Shown here: positions 23,346 through 34,929 of the stretch, piece after piece
Layout of the letters: every line of letters begins with the position of its first letter
Numbering within the stretch: the first letter of the stretch is position 1
DNA from: Bimastos eiseni
Lineage: Eukaryota; Annelida; Clitellata; Crassiclitellata; Lumbricidae
Length of the DNA stretch: 64,000 bases
Assembly: GCA_959347315.1 (NCBI GenBank)
Contig: OY365810.1
Coordinates: 25,902,090-25,966,089, forward strand
Direction: 5' to 3'
The notes under the pieces: model-generated
Databases searched by the model: none
Told to the model about the DNA's origin: nothing
Seen by the model: only the letters and a program-made list of their open reading frames with translations
Program-made: the position numbers and the translations under genes

Positions 23346-24173
23346 TCATATGACGTGCTTCTTCTGGAATAGTGAATCGTACTCTAGTTCCTGTTGGTCG
23401 TTTTCGATGTCTTTCTTTTCTCCCAATACGTTACTTCCTCATCTTAAACCGGATCAGGTAAAGTCTGCCTACCCGACCATAGCAATGAAAAGCGTTCTTT
23501 TTTGTCCGTCGACTGCACAATTACCTAATCCCCAGATTGTCGTGTGCTACACCTGCATCGTCTTCATCATCACTGTCGTGCATGGGTTGTGAGTTGACGT
23601 TATCCGCACTCTACGACGATGAATCTAACAGATCTTTAAATAAATAGCCGCGGGAGTTAAGATTATCACACTGCGCTCATCGTTTATCGTCACCAGCATA
23701 ACATCTGTCATTATTAGTTTTCCTCCACATGACTACTCTTCATGCTATCAGTGACTATTCGTTTTCAAGTTGTTTCTGCCAGTTCTCAATCTGACCTTTC
23801 CGAGGACAAAGGCGGTTCACGGTAGGTGCACCTCTAGTGCTGCTAACCTTACAGACTCTGAAACTCTTACGATCGAAACTTCGCCCTGAAACGTCTGTTC
23901 TGGTGTATAAGTTTCGACTAAAAGCTCATTTTTTGCTGCACCTGTTTCCTATGCTAGATTCCAAGTCTTCTCAGACTTATCTGATTCCGTTCGACCACAC
24001 TCACCCTGTAACTTTTGTTCCTCATCGAGTTTGCTTAGTAGCGACCATCGATCTATGCCATGGCCAATATGATATTGGCGCTTTAGAAGTCATTCGATCA
24101 GATTAGAGAAGTGGACAATCTTCGTAAAGCGTCCGAAGTCTCGTATTGGCTGCTACAATCTCCAGGCTCAATA
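23346..24173. other. Intergenic, nothing recognised
   Basis: An 89-codon frame at 23837-24106 lacks domain or splice support. GGCCAATATGATATTGGCGC at 24062 is palindromic and has a cousin at 40191. Confidence 0.5.
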
Positions 24174-24480
24174 TAGTCCCTGGTGGGACTCATTATCCGC
24201 CAGATGGTCCAATGGGAGGTCAGTGGTTTCAAACCCTGAGCGCCAATTGTACTGTTTTGTGTAATCGTTTATTGCATGGTCGCATTGGCAAAACGCAATA
24301 GGATACAGGATATGTGTATAAAATAGTATTTCCCGGTCAAATAGGCTAATGGTTACTTAGTGGTTCATAATTTTTGCACAGAAATTTCAACACAATTGGG
24401 ACTTAGTTTGGTTCTACGATGAAGCACAAATGAGTTTGCCGTAAATATTACCCGGTTCCAAATTCCGGTATAAAGCAGTC
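24174..24480 (+). repeat. Old duplication D, copy 1
   Basis: TGGTGGGACTCATTATCCGC, GGTCAGTGGTTTCAAAC and AATAGGCTAATGGTTAC are collinear with 24966-25260, offset by about 785 bp, with many substitutions and small gaps. Confidence 0.6.
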
Positions 24481-24965
24481 ATGAGATCAAATACCTTAGA
24501 AAACTTCAATTAACTCTACGGGCTGTTAACAATGGAATATGACAGATGGCATGTCGAGCGACATTAAGTCATTGTCAGTTGATGGAATATGGACGAAACC
24601 GCAATTGCTGCTTTTGGATGGACAAAGCCTCTTCTGGGCACGTCATCAACATTAATTAATTATCGGCAATACAATGCATTTCTACCATTGTGTGGTCACT
24701 GCTTCAGCTTATGTCAGGCGACTTTCTCGGCATATTTTATGCTTATGATAGTCATAACAATAATTCTCGAAACTCGAAGAAATTAATTTTATTATGAATG
24801 TGACTATGTCAGAGAATGCCAGCTTATGTCAGTTTCATGTCATGTCGACATATAATTACTTCCTATAGCTCATGTCTTATTATTTATTAAAATGCATAGA
24901 AACAGCATATTTTACAAAAACAGAATTAGGCTACTAATATTGAGTGCTAAATTCAACATGATGCG

Positions 24966-25260
24966 CTGGTGAAACTCGTCATCCGACAGAGGCTGCAATG
25001 GCTGGTCAGTGGCTTCTAAGACTGAGTAGCCTACCATTTATTGCTTTGTATTGTACATCTGTTGCCTAATCAAATTGATCAAACGCAGTACTTTGCAAGA
25101 TACGTCATTTGTAGGCTATGCAATTCTCTCTTGGTTTAATCGGCTGATGATTACGCATTGGTCACTATTTTGGGAAATTTTGGAAAGGATTTAGGTCAGT
25201 TCAAGGTTGAGACACAAACACCATAGGAGACAGCAGATAAGATGTAAGGCAATAGTTCCA
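24966..25260 (+). repeat. Old duplication D, copy 2
   Basis: TGGTGAAACTCGTCATCCGA, GGTCAGTGGCTTCTAAG and AATCGGCTGATGATTAC pair with the copy at 24174. Function unknown. No coding capacity seen in either copy. Confidence 0.6.
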
Positions 25261-26146
25261 AGCCATTACTAACCTATAGCAGTCAAAAAACTCGTTTTGG
25301 CATAGGCAGAGAAGAGCATTCCGATGATCCAGCTGACTGGTGAAAAGTCTGGGAAATGTGGATTGATATTTTATGTGCTTACTTACTTAAATTGCTCTGG
25401 TATAGAATCATAACCGTATACTCAACAAGTTGGCACTTCCGGAATCTTGGAAACTGTTGCACATTTGAACTCAATTTCTTGCCATGTTACCAGCGTCATC
25501 TTAACAACACTGTAGGCCCTGGGCATATTTTCAGTTCTGCCACCCGTTGAGGTAAATTGTTCTGGTTTTTTTAAATTATGGGCTCCTATAGAATCATGAC
25601 CTCTTGGAGTAGTCCTAGATCTACATGTAAACACATGATGTGACGTAGGCTGCAATATTAAGAACATAAATTATTGGTGATAATAGCCAGAAGGCTGAAG
25701 AATCCGTCTAACGTGCCCATGTGGAGAAGCATATATACTTAGGTATCCCCACTTATGACAGATCTACTTAAACATCTGGCTCTCACTTTGCTCAAAAATA
25801 TGTGAACTTTCGTAGAACGCCCTTGTCTCGATCAATCGCTTATAAGTTTTCGCCTCGGGAACCACATTAGCAGAAATGCACTTCCGACGAACGAAGCTCT
25901 TCTGCCAAACAAATTTTCTCAGAAATCGTAAACATTGAGGCTAGTAAAACTGTTTTCACTAGCATATGATCATTGATCAAAGACAAAACCAAAACCACAG
26001 ATTAGATAATTCTTGGCTTCCGTAAACAGGTCGACTTGAGTGTTGTTTACATCTCTGCGACAACACAGAGCGCTGATTATGCATATAATCATTTTCAGAA
26101 AAGAATATCTACAACGCAATTGGATTTTTTTCTTATTGTTCTAGTC

Positions 26147-26466
26147 CAGCGTTTCCCAAATTGTGTTCCGCGGAACCCTTGGGTTCTGTGAGGTGAAAAC
26201 AATGGTTCCGTAGAAAACTGTCATTGTGAACATTTGGAGCCTTTTTGCTTAACATCTGTGCATACATTTATATGAAGGAGAATTCACATGTCATTGTCAT
26301 CGATGTTCGTGTTATTATTATGCTAATCTAGGCCCAAGCCTTAAAGTGCGTACACTAGCAATCGTTCATACCTATAGCAGAGCCTATTTAGTTTGGGAAG
26401 GGGTTCCGAACAAAAAATTATTATCCAAAAGGGTTCCATATATCCAAAGAAGATCGAGAAATGCTG
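26147..26466. mobile_element. Short hAT-type element (about 320 bp)
   Basis: The left end is CAGCGTTTCCCAAATTGTGT, continuing into TTCCGCGGAACCC. The reverse complement of the right end is CAGCATTTCTCGATCTTCTT, leading to GGAACCCTTTTGG. This is the 'CAGNGNTTCYCAA...GGAACCC' style of hAT/Charlie termini. Flanks TTCTAGTC and TTTTAGCC agree at 6 of 8 bases (both differences are transitions), consistent with an aged 8-bp duplication. No transposase is present. Confidence 0.6.
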
Positions 26467-26506
26467 TTTTAGCCTATTGCACACTGTAAGTAATCCAGTT
26501 AAAGTC

Positions 26507-26610
26507 ATGAATAGGGCTCTGCCGCGAGTAGCCGAGTACTCGCGAGTACTTGACACCAAAAGTTACTCGAGTAATTTGGCTATACTTGAGTACGCGCATG
26601 CATCCACTTC
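26507..26610 (+). mobile_element. hAT-like terminus rich in GAGTACTCG words
   Basis: Starts near TAGGGCTCTGCCGCGAGTAG and continues with repeated CGAGTACTCG and GAGTACTTG. Such self-similar ends beginning AGGGCTCT are typical of hAT elements. A related sequence stands at 28748-28800 and runs into the assembly gap. The opposite end of this copy is not visible. Confidence 0.45.
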
Positions 26611-26655
26611 CGGTCGGAAAATTGAATTTTCCGGTTCCAGACGGCTTTCTGTAGC

Positions 26656-27043
26656 CGCTGCTGGTGACTGACTGATTGCTTGTACAGTTCATCGCTGTGG
26701 AGGGCAAGCGGTCTCTATGATAACATAAATATTATGACGTCATAATGCATCTACTATGATGACATGAATATTATGACATTATAGAGCATCAACTATGATG
26801 TCATAAACCATCAACTATGTTGTTAAAACATCACAGTTGTAGCTATATCACCGTCAAAGGGACAGCTGGCGTAGAATCTCTATGGGCACAAGTACCACCA
26901 GTTGAGAACCGCTGCACCAATACATAATACAATGGTAGATGTACAGTTAGTACATGAACCAATTCTCGGAGATTAATTGCATATAATTATATAATAGATG
27001 TCTATGTATATAATAGGCAATTAATTTCCTAGCACCTTTTGTA
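26656..27043. repeat. Copy 1 of a direct segmental duplication
   Basis: From CGCTGCTGGTGACTGACTGA to GCACCTTTTGTA this is nearly identical to 28203-28571. It includes CATCAACTATGATGTCATAA-type short tandem units and a hAT terminus (reverse complement CAGCGGTTCTCAACTGGTGG, ending at about 26912). Homology continues about 130 bp past the hAT end, so this is duplicated DNA and not two separate insertions of one element. Confidence 0.9.
26735..26840. repeat. Short tandem units of about 20-38 bp (CATCAACTATGATGTCATAA-like)
   Basis: Four to five diverged units begin CATCTACTATG, CATCAACTATG, CATCAACTATG and CATCACAG. Most contain ATGACGTCAT-like words, a CRE-like palindrome. They are present in both copies of the segmental duplication, just inside a hAT terminus. 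Confidence 0.6.
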
Positions 27044-27589
27044 TTATACTAGTGCATTTAATTGCAATTATTACAACAATTAGGTCTACTGACACAATAA
27101 TTATAATGTTGTGGTTGTCATCTTTTGGAGGTGTGTTAGGGATCTGCCATATAATCATCTCAGTTGCGCTACAAGATGCATAGAGTACCACATGAGCCAG
27201 ATGGTCATCTTTGCGTTTGGAGCAATAAGTCTCTCTGTCTTAAGAGACTTGCTTTTATCAAAGACATGTCATTGACTGCTTTCAGGTCGACTCTAACCTC
27301 GAAACTATGCCATCTTGATTTTCACTAGTATCTCAACCTTTGTTGTTGGCCAATAGTTCTACCAAGATTACGGACAGAGGTAAGAGATGAAGAATTAGTT
27401 GATAACCTGATAATAGGTGTTTGGATGGTTCAGGAATTTCCTTGATTAGACAAGGAAGGCTTAGGCTGATGCGTGTAGGTTTGTCTAGAAATCTACATAG
27501 TGTGTCTATGTATATCTCGAAATTTAGTTGTTGCATCTCAGAATCTATGTTTAGCATCCATGTATATCTAACAAATCTAACAACAGAGA

Positions 27590-28146
27590 GAACAGAGATC
27601 GAGACAGACGCAGACAAAGAGACAGTATGGAGGTAGACGTAGAGAGATAGATACAGAGATCGAGAGCCAGAAACAGAGACATATAATGGTGTCAGATACA
27701 GAGAGACAGTGACACACATGCAGATGGTCGGACCGATACAGAGAGACACATACAGATGCATTTAGACAAACAGACACGGAGAGAGATATGGACAGAGAGA
27801 CATACGCTGAGTCAGAGCGACAGAAACAGAGACATGGCGTCATGGAGACAAATATAGAGATCTCTGTCTTCTTCTTCATTCTTCTTCATTCTTCTTCTCT
27901 CTTCCTTTCTTCCTTTCTTCCTTCCTAAATTCCTACCTACCTACCTTCTTTCTTCTTCTTTCTTCTTCTTCTCTTCCTTTCTCTTCCTTTCTTCCTTCCT
28001 AAATTCCTACCGACCTACACACCTATCTGCCTACCTACCTACCTATCTACCTACCTACCTACCTACCTACCTACCTACCTACCTACCTACCTACCTTCCT
28101 ACCTAGCTAGGTTGCTTGCTTGCTTTGCTTGCTTGCTTGCTTGCTT
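27590..28146. repeat. Composite GACA, TTC, CCTA and TTGC repeats
   Basis: GAGACAGA-type repeats (27590-27830), TTCTTC/TTCC (27865-27990), CCTA (28015-28105) and TTGC (28112-28146). They fill the space between the two copies of the segmental duplication. Confidence 0.9.
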
Positions 28147-28202
28147 AGACCTTACTGAACGGAATCCTTATTTAAACACTCTGACGAACCCTTTCAGCTT
28201 TT

Positions 28203-28571
28203 CGCTGCTGGTGACTGACTGATTGCTTGTACAGTTCATCGTTGTGGAAGGCAAGCGGTCTCTATGGTAACATAAATATTATGACGTCATAATGCATCTA
28301 CTATGATGACATGAATATTATGACATTATAGAGCATCAACTATGACGTCATAAACCATCAACTATGTTGTTAAAACATCACAGTTGTAGCTATATCACCG
28401 TCAAAGGGACAGCTGGCGTAGTATCTCTATGGGCACATGTACCACCAGTTGAGAACCGCTGCAGCAATACATAATACAATGGTAGATGTACAGTTAGTAC
28501 ATGGACCAATTCTCGGAGATTAATTGCATATAATTATACAATAAGCAATTAATTTCGTAGCACCTTTTGTA
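28203..28571. repeat. Copy 2 of the direct segmental duplication
   Basis: Differs from copy 1 by scattered substitutions and by the loss of about 20 bp within the ATATAATAG stretch. The start is shared at CGCTGCTGGTGACTG. The two copies bracket about 1.2 kb made largely of simple repeats. Confidence 0.9.
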
Positions 28572-28747
28572 AAAAAATAATTTTGCTTCTGGTTGTTCAG
28601 AAGCGTGTTATTTGTTACAATGGTGATTTCACTTTATTGGTGTGCCTGAGCTTTTGTTAGAACCTATGCTATGGTGTCTGCTTAGTCTATTTATAGTCCA
28701 TAGTAGAAGCCATGCAGCTTATATTAAGTACTTTCGGTATTAACAAG

Positions 28748-28800
28748 TGCTCTAATACTCGCTAAGCTACTCGACCGTGTACTCGACTCCAAAACTACTC
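28748..28800 (+). mobile_element. Second hAT-like GAGTACTCG terminus, cut by the gap
   Basis: GTGCTCTAATACTCGCTAAG, then TACTCGACCGTGTACTCGAC, resembles 26507-26560 in the same orientation. It is truncated by the N run. Confidence 0.35.
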
Positions 28801-29000
28801 NNNNNNNNNNNNNNNNNNNNNNNNNNNNNNNNNNNNNNNNNNNNNNNNNNNNNNNNNNNNNNNNNNNNNNNNNNNNNNNNNNNNNNNNNNNNNNNNNNNN
28901 NNNNNNNNNNNNNNNNNNNNNNNNNNNNNNNNNNNNNNNNNNNNNNNNNNNNNNNNNNNNNNNNNNNNNNNNNNNNNNNNNNNNNNNNNNNNNNNNNNNN
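28801..29000. other. Assembly gap (200 N)
   Basis: Exactly 200 N. The round size suggests an arbitrary scaffold spacer. The left flank is a repeat-rich hAT terminus, which may have broken the assembly. Confidence 0.99.
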
Positions 29001-29149
29001 GGTACGCTTAGACGGAGGCTGATATATATATGCATGCATATATATATAAAGTGATTGTTAGTAATTCAGACTGATAATCCACAGTGTGATTGCAAGGCAT
29101 AGCATGAACGGATGATTACAAGTAATAATAGAAGTCAAATTTAACAGTA

Positions 29150-29345
29150 TGTAATGTAAGAAAGCATTTATATAGCGACCCCTCATGATAAACGGTATGT
29201 TAGCCGAACAAGTCGCCGTTAATCATAGATCCACATAGCGAGAAGAGTAGACCTTTGGTACGACTGAGGGAATCGATCCCTCCCATTGGTTAAGTTTCTC
29301 ACTCTGACTTGAGTCTCAGAGGCGACGGATCTCTGATTTTTTTTC
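29150..29345 (-). mobile_element. tRNA-like SINE with L2-type tail
   Basis: In minus orientation a box B-like GGGATCGATTCCCTC (29266-29280) sits in a tRNA-like context. It is followed after about 75 bp by GGGGTCGCTATATAAATGC and short TTAC/ATTAC repeats. Box A is degenerate. The tail is shared with four other sites in the window. Confidence 0.6.
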
Positions 29346-30262
29346 ACTTTTGAAGTCAAACCAATCCGACGAATCTATAACCGATAGCCGGTGTATATAC
29401 GCTATTTGGAAAAACACGAAGTGTACGAAAAAGAGTCTTATGAGTTAGTGGTTGATAACTGTATAGGATAGGCACATTTTGTTGACGAGTCTTTTCCTCT
29501 TGTTGTCAGATCTCATTGTGTTAGTGACTGACGGATCTTATATCCGAGGTACCGGATATGGAATCCGTCCATTTCCGGCTTAGTTCAACTGCTGATGAAC
29601 TATGCTAATGCTATGGATATGCTAATCTGCTGCTCTCCATGTTGAAGTGGTGCTATGACTCATCTGACCTGCTGTACCATCGCACTATAACAACCTACGA
29701 AGCGTGGTTAAAATTTAATGGGGAACCTGACATTTTGTCTGAAATCGGATAAGCTCTAGGCCTACCATGTGGATGTAGCAATGCAAACTGGTGATATACC
29801 GCCCGTAACAAAGTAAACTAGGTACGACTACGATGTTCATGGTGATTATTTTTGAGGATAGCGATGATAATTACATAATGACAATGATGATTATCATCAT
29901 GCTGATGAGCCAAGTATGAAAATAGGAAAGTGACGTGTCTTTACTTCATTTTAAAAAATTGCTAATTCTGCAAGCCCGAACCGGCCACTTAAAATCAACC
30001 CACGGGCCGCATGCGATCCGCATATTGGACAGCACTGCCTTACGGTCTAACACTACCTGTCAAGCTTCTGCTTTGTAATAAATTGTATTTTGGCTGATCT
30101 GAAGTTTTTATTCAACTTCTAGCCTTTCTCTATTTGATAACCCTAGCAAACAGCCGAAGACCCACTCTGCACAGATTCTCCAGAAGGGAATGTTACGAAC
30201 CAGCACGCCCGGGACGCAGTAGGCCTAGGCTGTTTTATTTTTGTTTTGAATTTCTCCTTCAG

Positions 30263-30439
30263 TGGGGACCACTGGGGAGAATGAGAAGCCGGAGGATACC
30301 GTAGCTTCTCCCCATCATCTCAACGCCAACAACGTACAAAATCCACGGATAGTGGATCAGGGATTAAGATCTGATCACCAGCCTACGCCGAGAGCCAGTA
30401 ACATCGGCGTCACGCAACCGTGGTTAATGTACGTATCAG
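30263..30439 (+). CDS. Candidate internal exon of an unrecognised gene
   Basis: An open stretch is preceded by a strong acceptor: a T-rich run from 30235 ending TTTCTCCTTCAG, with AG at 30261-30262. It is followed by a plausible donor, CAG|GTATTAAG, with GT at 30440-30441. The interval is 177 nt, divisible by three, and phase 1 at both ends, so it could be skipped without changing frame. It is clearly richer in G+C and CpG than its AT-rich flanks. The open frame encodes a polar peptide starting GTTGENEKPEDTVASPHHLN and ending near QPWLMYVSG. I recognise no domain, and no partner exon could be linked with confidence. The frame itself stays open to 30495. It could also be an exapted repeat or a chance open frame. 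Confidence 0.38.
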
Positions 30440-30495
30440 GTATTAAGCTGACAAGTAAACACTTTGATCTTAGTCAAAAGGCTGAGAAGCGATAA

Positions 30496-33400
30496 CGACG
30501 TATTATCCAGAAGTCTTTTATAGCGTGCATGAGCATCTAAAAAAAGTGTTCAATGACAAATCTTACTAACGGTAATAACTATTTCATTCGGTCATTCACA
30601 GAAAGTTACTTCGAAATAGGAAAGTATACAATATAATGCAATTTATAAGTAAGTCACATGTCATTATAGCATAGTAGAATATAAAATAACTGTTTCCCAT
30701 CTGAGCCCATGCAATCAATTGTTACCATGTGCCGCCATCTAACGACGTCGTCGTTAACTGTTCGTTATTTTGGTCTTATTACTGTGTCGTTTCTACAATG
30801 TAAGAGATTCTTCTGAGAACTTCGAGGAAGGATCAAAATTGATCTTGAAAATTAGCTGGTGTACAAAGAAAATATCCAAAATAAGAAATTTTGAAAACGT
30901 TCCGGATTAGTTTGTTGAAAGATTAACAAGAAAACCCTTTAGGTAGATAGATATGCTATACAAGTAGGCGTCTATTTATATTTTTAACCTTACAGTAGGC
31001 GTACAGTACCGGTATTTTGGTATTGTTTTGCTTCATGCTAATCAGATTGTCTGACATGATGATATTATTTTCTTTGTTAATCCACTTATTACTTCATTCA
31101 TAATAATTATTGTTTTAAATTAGAGCGACTATTTTTTAGAGGGGATGGAATTTAGATAATGAAGCAATAACTGACAAGCGTCAATCGAGGGAATAAAGTT
31201 GATCGAATCTTGTTAAAAAGCATCGCCTGTTTATTACCTGATGTCAGAGCAGATGCTGTAGGACCTAAAATGCTCGTGGAAATTGAACAGGTAGCCTAAG
31301 GCTGATTCATATACAAGCCCTGAAGTACCACATGTTAGAAATGGGTGAAAAAGAACCATTAGAAGCATTAGGCTGATGCAGTTTCACCCGGTTTGAGCGA
31401 AGTCTCGTTAAACCAGAATATCTGAAGAATGTTTTCTGACAAGGCTGTAGACAGCAAGGACATCGTCAGATACATACAGCATCGACAATTTAGCATACCA
31501 AGGACATAGGCCTACACATACGCACGTACACACACATACACAGCGTCGGAGATATGATACTCACACCAAGGACATTCACACACAGTGGGTCAGAGATAGC
31601 ATTCGCAGAAACACAATTATTTGAGTAGCGGCCATATTCCGTAAACAGATGTTTAGTTGCCCAAAAATGAGCTTTGAAGTCTAACTGGTTTCTTTCAGCA
31701 TCACGAACCACAGTGGCAGCGGAACAGGCCAGAGTACAATCCATGACGCGTCTCGATCTTGTTCTACACGAGACTGTAAAGGTAAAGTCGTCAAGCATCG
31801 TCAGCAAACGCTACCGAAGTGAATTAACGATATAAAAATAGAAAGAATTTGAGCGTGATAAAACAAGAACCAGGCCGTGAAAATGAATGCACGAAGTTGC
31901 TGACGGATAGAAATTATCTCCCCTAATTGCATAAAATACTAACAGCGGAGGACAATAATAGACCAATTTAACGCAATGAGGCAGCAGTAGCCAAGGGGCC
32001 TATTAGATGAGAAATATAAGAAACACAAATATCAAAAAAATTATGGCACTGCAAAAAAAAATAACGCAACAGCTAAATTAATGACATGTTATCACCGTGA
32101 CCTTCAGCTTGTGTATCGTACAACAGGCGCCAGCGTCATAGAAGCTACAGACACGTGCTTATGCAGATCATACGTTAAGCAACGGAATACAAGCGTATTT
32201 AAATCAATATGTTCAGTGTACTTAGCCTTACAACACGCGCTACTTCTACGGAACTCTGACTTCTATACAGTAGGAAAAGAATCCCGAACAATGTCTCGTA
32301 AAAAAGTTGAACATAGACTTTTTTTAACTTGAATCGTCGATTCTAGAACTTTGAACGGTGGTATTCAGCTTTAATACTTCCTCGATTTAGCCTAAGCAAA
32401 TTAGAAAAAAACATCTATACGTACGTAATCCAGTTATAATACTGGATTAGTCATGTGCGGTGATAAGATTCGTCCTTGTCGCGGTCTCCGTTTCGTTTTA
32501 TGAATTGTTTATTTCACAAAAGAAGGTTACATTCACATTCATAATTCATTTACTGATTCATTCATTCTGTGCATTTATATAGCGCCCTTTAGGGAACCTA
32601 CTCAGGAGTGCTCCCAGCCCAGCCACGACTAAAGAAAAAAGACTTGATGAACTTTTAAAAGCTGACAGTTGGGCCCAAGCAAAGAACTGAGCTCAAGTGG
32701 GGTTAGAAAAGATTATTATTTATGCATGTATTTTCAACTTAATTATAATTTAAGTAATAGTATTTATAAAATGCTAGTAATATTATAAAAAAATAACAGC
32801 AGTGCACACCATAATAATTATGTTGAACAGTGATTACAATTCGACGACATAGATGATAGACAGTAAAGTAAACGTGTATCTTAGATGACGTGACAGAGGA
32901 TGTAACGTTCCTCGGAATTATTCTGTGTTTTTGTGTTATAATACTGCTATTTAACTGTTATATATTTTGTGACGGACTGCACGGTCTTAACCGAAGGCAT
33001 CTGGCTGACAGCGGGGTTCTTCAGTGTAGAGTGCTTCTCTTCCTCGCTCTTCATAGAAAGGCCACTAGTTTCAAATCTCCAAAGTATGCACTTAAGCAAG
33101 CCAGTTATTGGACGCGCCTGATGTCTGAAAGCTCTCAATTAGTGCATGTCGTCAACAGTTTCTATTGCATATCCTCTCCATTTCTCACCAGTTACATTTT
33201 CCTGTAGGCTATTAGTCAGATTCCGCTAATCTATAGGTTCATCTGTGGTTCCGTATTCCCCACTCACTTCTTAAATCTCGTCTCAGTTTTCTTCGAAACC
33301 AAGAAGGTCTGATGTGAGCATGTTTTTACGTGATATAATATGATGCAATGTTAATCATTTGATATGCTGTGTTATGATGCCTTGTGAAGAAATGTGAGGC

Positions 33401-33950
33401 AATTGATGGAATGTGACGCTGGGTAGGCTAATGGAATGTGTTGCAATGTTGCATGGTGCGAATTTATTTAGTTTCTCTTAGATCGCAAATGCGTTCGGAT
33501 GTCACCGTCTCACCCCCAGGTCACACATGTCACCCCTGCGCCACCAATTCTCTCATGCCACTTCTAAAAACTGAAGCTTTGCAATGTTTGATAAAAATGT
33601 ATAAGTTAATGAAGAAATTATTATATTATTTCTAGAGGTTCGTTTTTCCGTTCACCGTGTATATTAACAGTTCTGAGTAACTTCTGAGTCTGTTATAAGT
33701 CGGACAGAGTGTACGGTTTGTCCACTTATTCTAGAGGGATTAGCTTAATCAATGTCATATTACAATGTAATCTAATGAACCAAGAACTCATACATGTGAA
33801 TGAATAGTTTTTAGTCAATAAGTTATCTTTGAATATAGCATAAACTAATTATATTTTATTCAGATCACGCGTAAGCAACTTTCATCTGTTAATAGTCTTT
33901 TACTCATTAATAATACTCCGATTACTTGTGTCCCTTCTACTAAATGTCCT
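30496..33950. other. Intergenic with one L2-like tail
   Basis: Apart from 32530-32700 no exon or element could be supported. Frames of 83-105 codons have no motif. Confidence 0.5.
32530..32700 (-). mobile_element. L2-like retroelement 3' tail with AATG repeats
   Basis: Minus-strand GAGCACTCCTGAGTAGGTTC, CCTAAAGGGCGCTATATAAA, then AATGAATGAATC-type repeats, the usual simple-repeat terminus of these elements. Confidence 0.65.
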
Positions 33951-33954
33951 GGTA

Positions 33955-34540
33955 ATCAGGTACATGTAGATCTGTTTCTTTCATTCAAGGATCACACCGC
34001 TGACATGTCGTCTAAAATTGCCAAAAATATAGGTATCACCTCCAGAGTAGCCTACCTTCTACCTATTAACATTCTACTAAATCTATATCATACAATGATC
34101 CACCCATACCTTACGTATTTCAATGTAGTATGGACCAGTAATTACTCATCTAGACTTCTAAGTTTAAATTCCTTTCAGAAAAGAGAATTCGATTGATAAT
34201 GGGACCTTACTATGCTTATCGATGGTCTTCTAATGAAATGTTCAGTATTACTGGTATTTTAACCCTTCATCAAATAACTTTCCTCCAAGCAAACGAATTC
34301 AAGTACAAATTCACAAACAACCTATTACCTCCGATATTTACTAGTTATTTTATATTAACTCCTGCTGTTAATCCTTACAACGTCCGTTCCACTCTCAGTT
34401 ATATACCCATCCTTAGTAGAACCAACACTTCAACACTCGTCAATTTTCAGTAAAATGCATAGGATCTATCACACGGAATATGACACCAATTAAAATCAAA
34501 TACAAAGAATACCTTTTAACTACCACTCTAAATAATTAGT
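33955..34540 (+). pseudogene. LINE (L2/CR1-like) reverse transcriptase, C-terminal fragment
   Basis: The translation contains VDLFLSFKDHTADMSSKIAK, then YHTMIHPYLTYFNVVW, the typical end of the non-LTR RT domain and its connector. After a frameshift near 34190 come QITFLQANEFKYKFTNNLLP and NPYNVRST, the usual C-terminal tail. No ORF1 or endonuclease is nearby, so it is a 5'-truncated copy, as LINEs normally leave behind. The product would have copied LINE RNA into chromosomal DNA. Confidence 0.85.
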
Positions 34541-34929
34541 ATGTGCACAGGCAGCATTAGTTAACTAGTTAAGATAAAGAATAATGTTTTAATTTTCTGA
34601 CCCTGCTGCTCTATTTTATGTAAGAAAGGGTAGGCCCTGTTAGTGGGATCCATCGGACCGGACGCGTATTAACATTCTATATACGAATTCAGATATGCAT
34701 ATTCATGAACTATGAGTCCTCTTGTTCACTGGATGCTGGAGAGACGCTAATAATAATGTCCTTTAAAATATGTATGGTCACCTAACACATTTTTATTAGT
34801 TCAAGTTCTGATTCTCAGATAGAATGAATAGTGCCTGGTGTTATCCCTACATCACCAGCAAACAAACGAGGAAGACTGAACATTATGACACTATCTGTCC
34901 TGTTATCAGTCGATAGGGAAAAAACAAAT

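Noticed and set aside
24062..24081. Conserved regulatory palindrome GGCCAATATGATATTGGC, also near 40191
   Set aside because: The second site is imperfect and the flanks do not align. Two similar CCAAT-like palindromes in 64 kb are not compelling.
27333..27879. Two minus-strand frames of 100-142 codons
   Set aside because: Ser/Leu/Val-rich products of GACAGA repeats, without any domain.
28724..29039. Open frames spanning 28801-29000
   Set aside because: They exist only because the run of N contains no stop codons.
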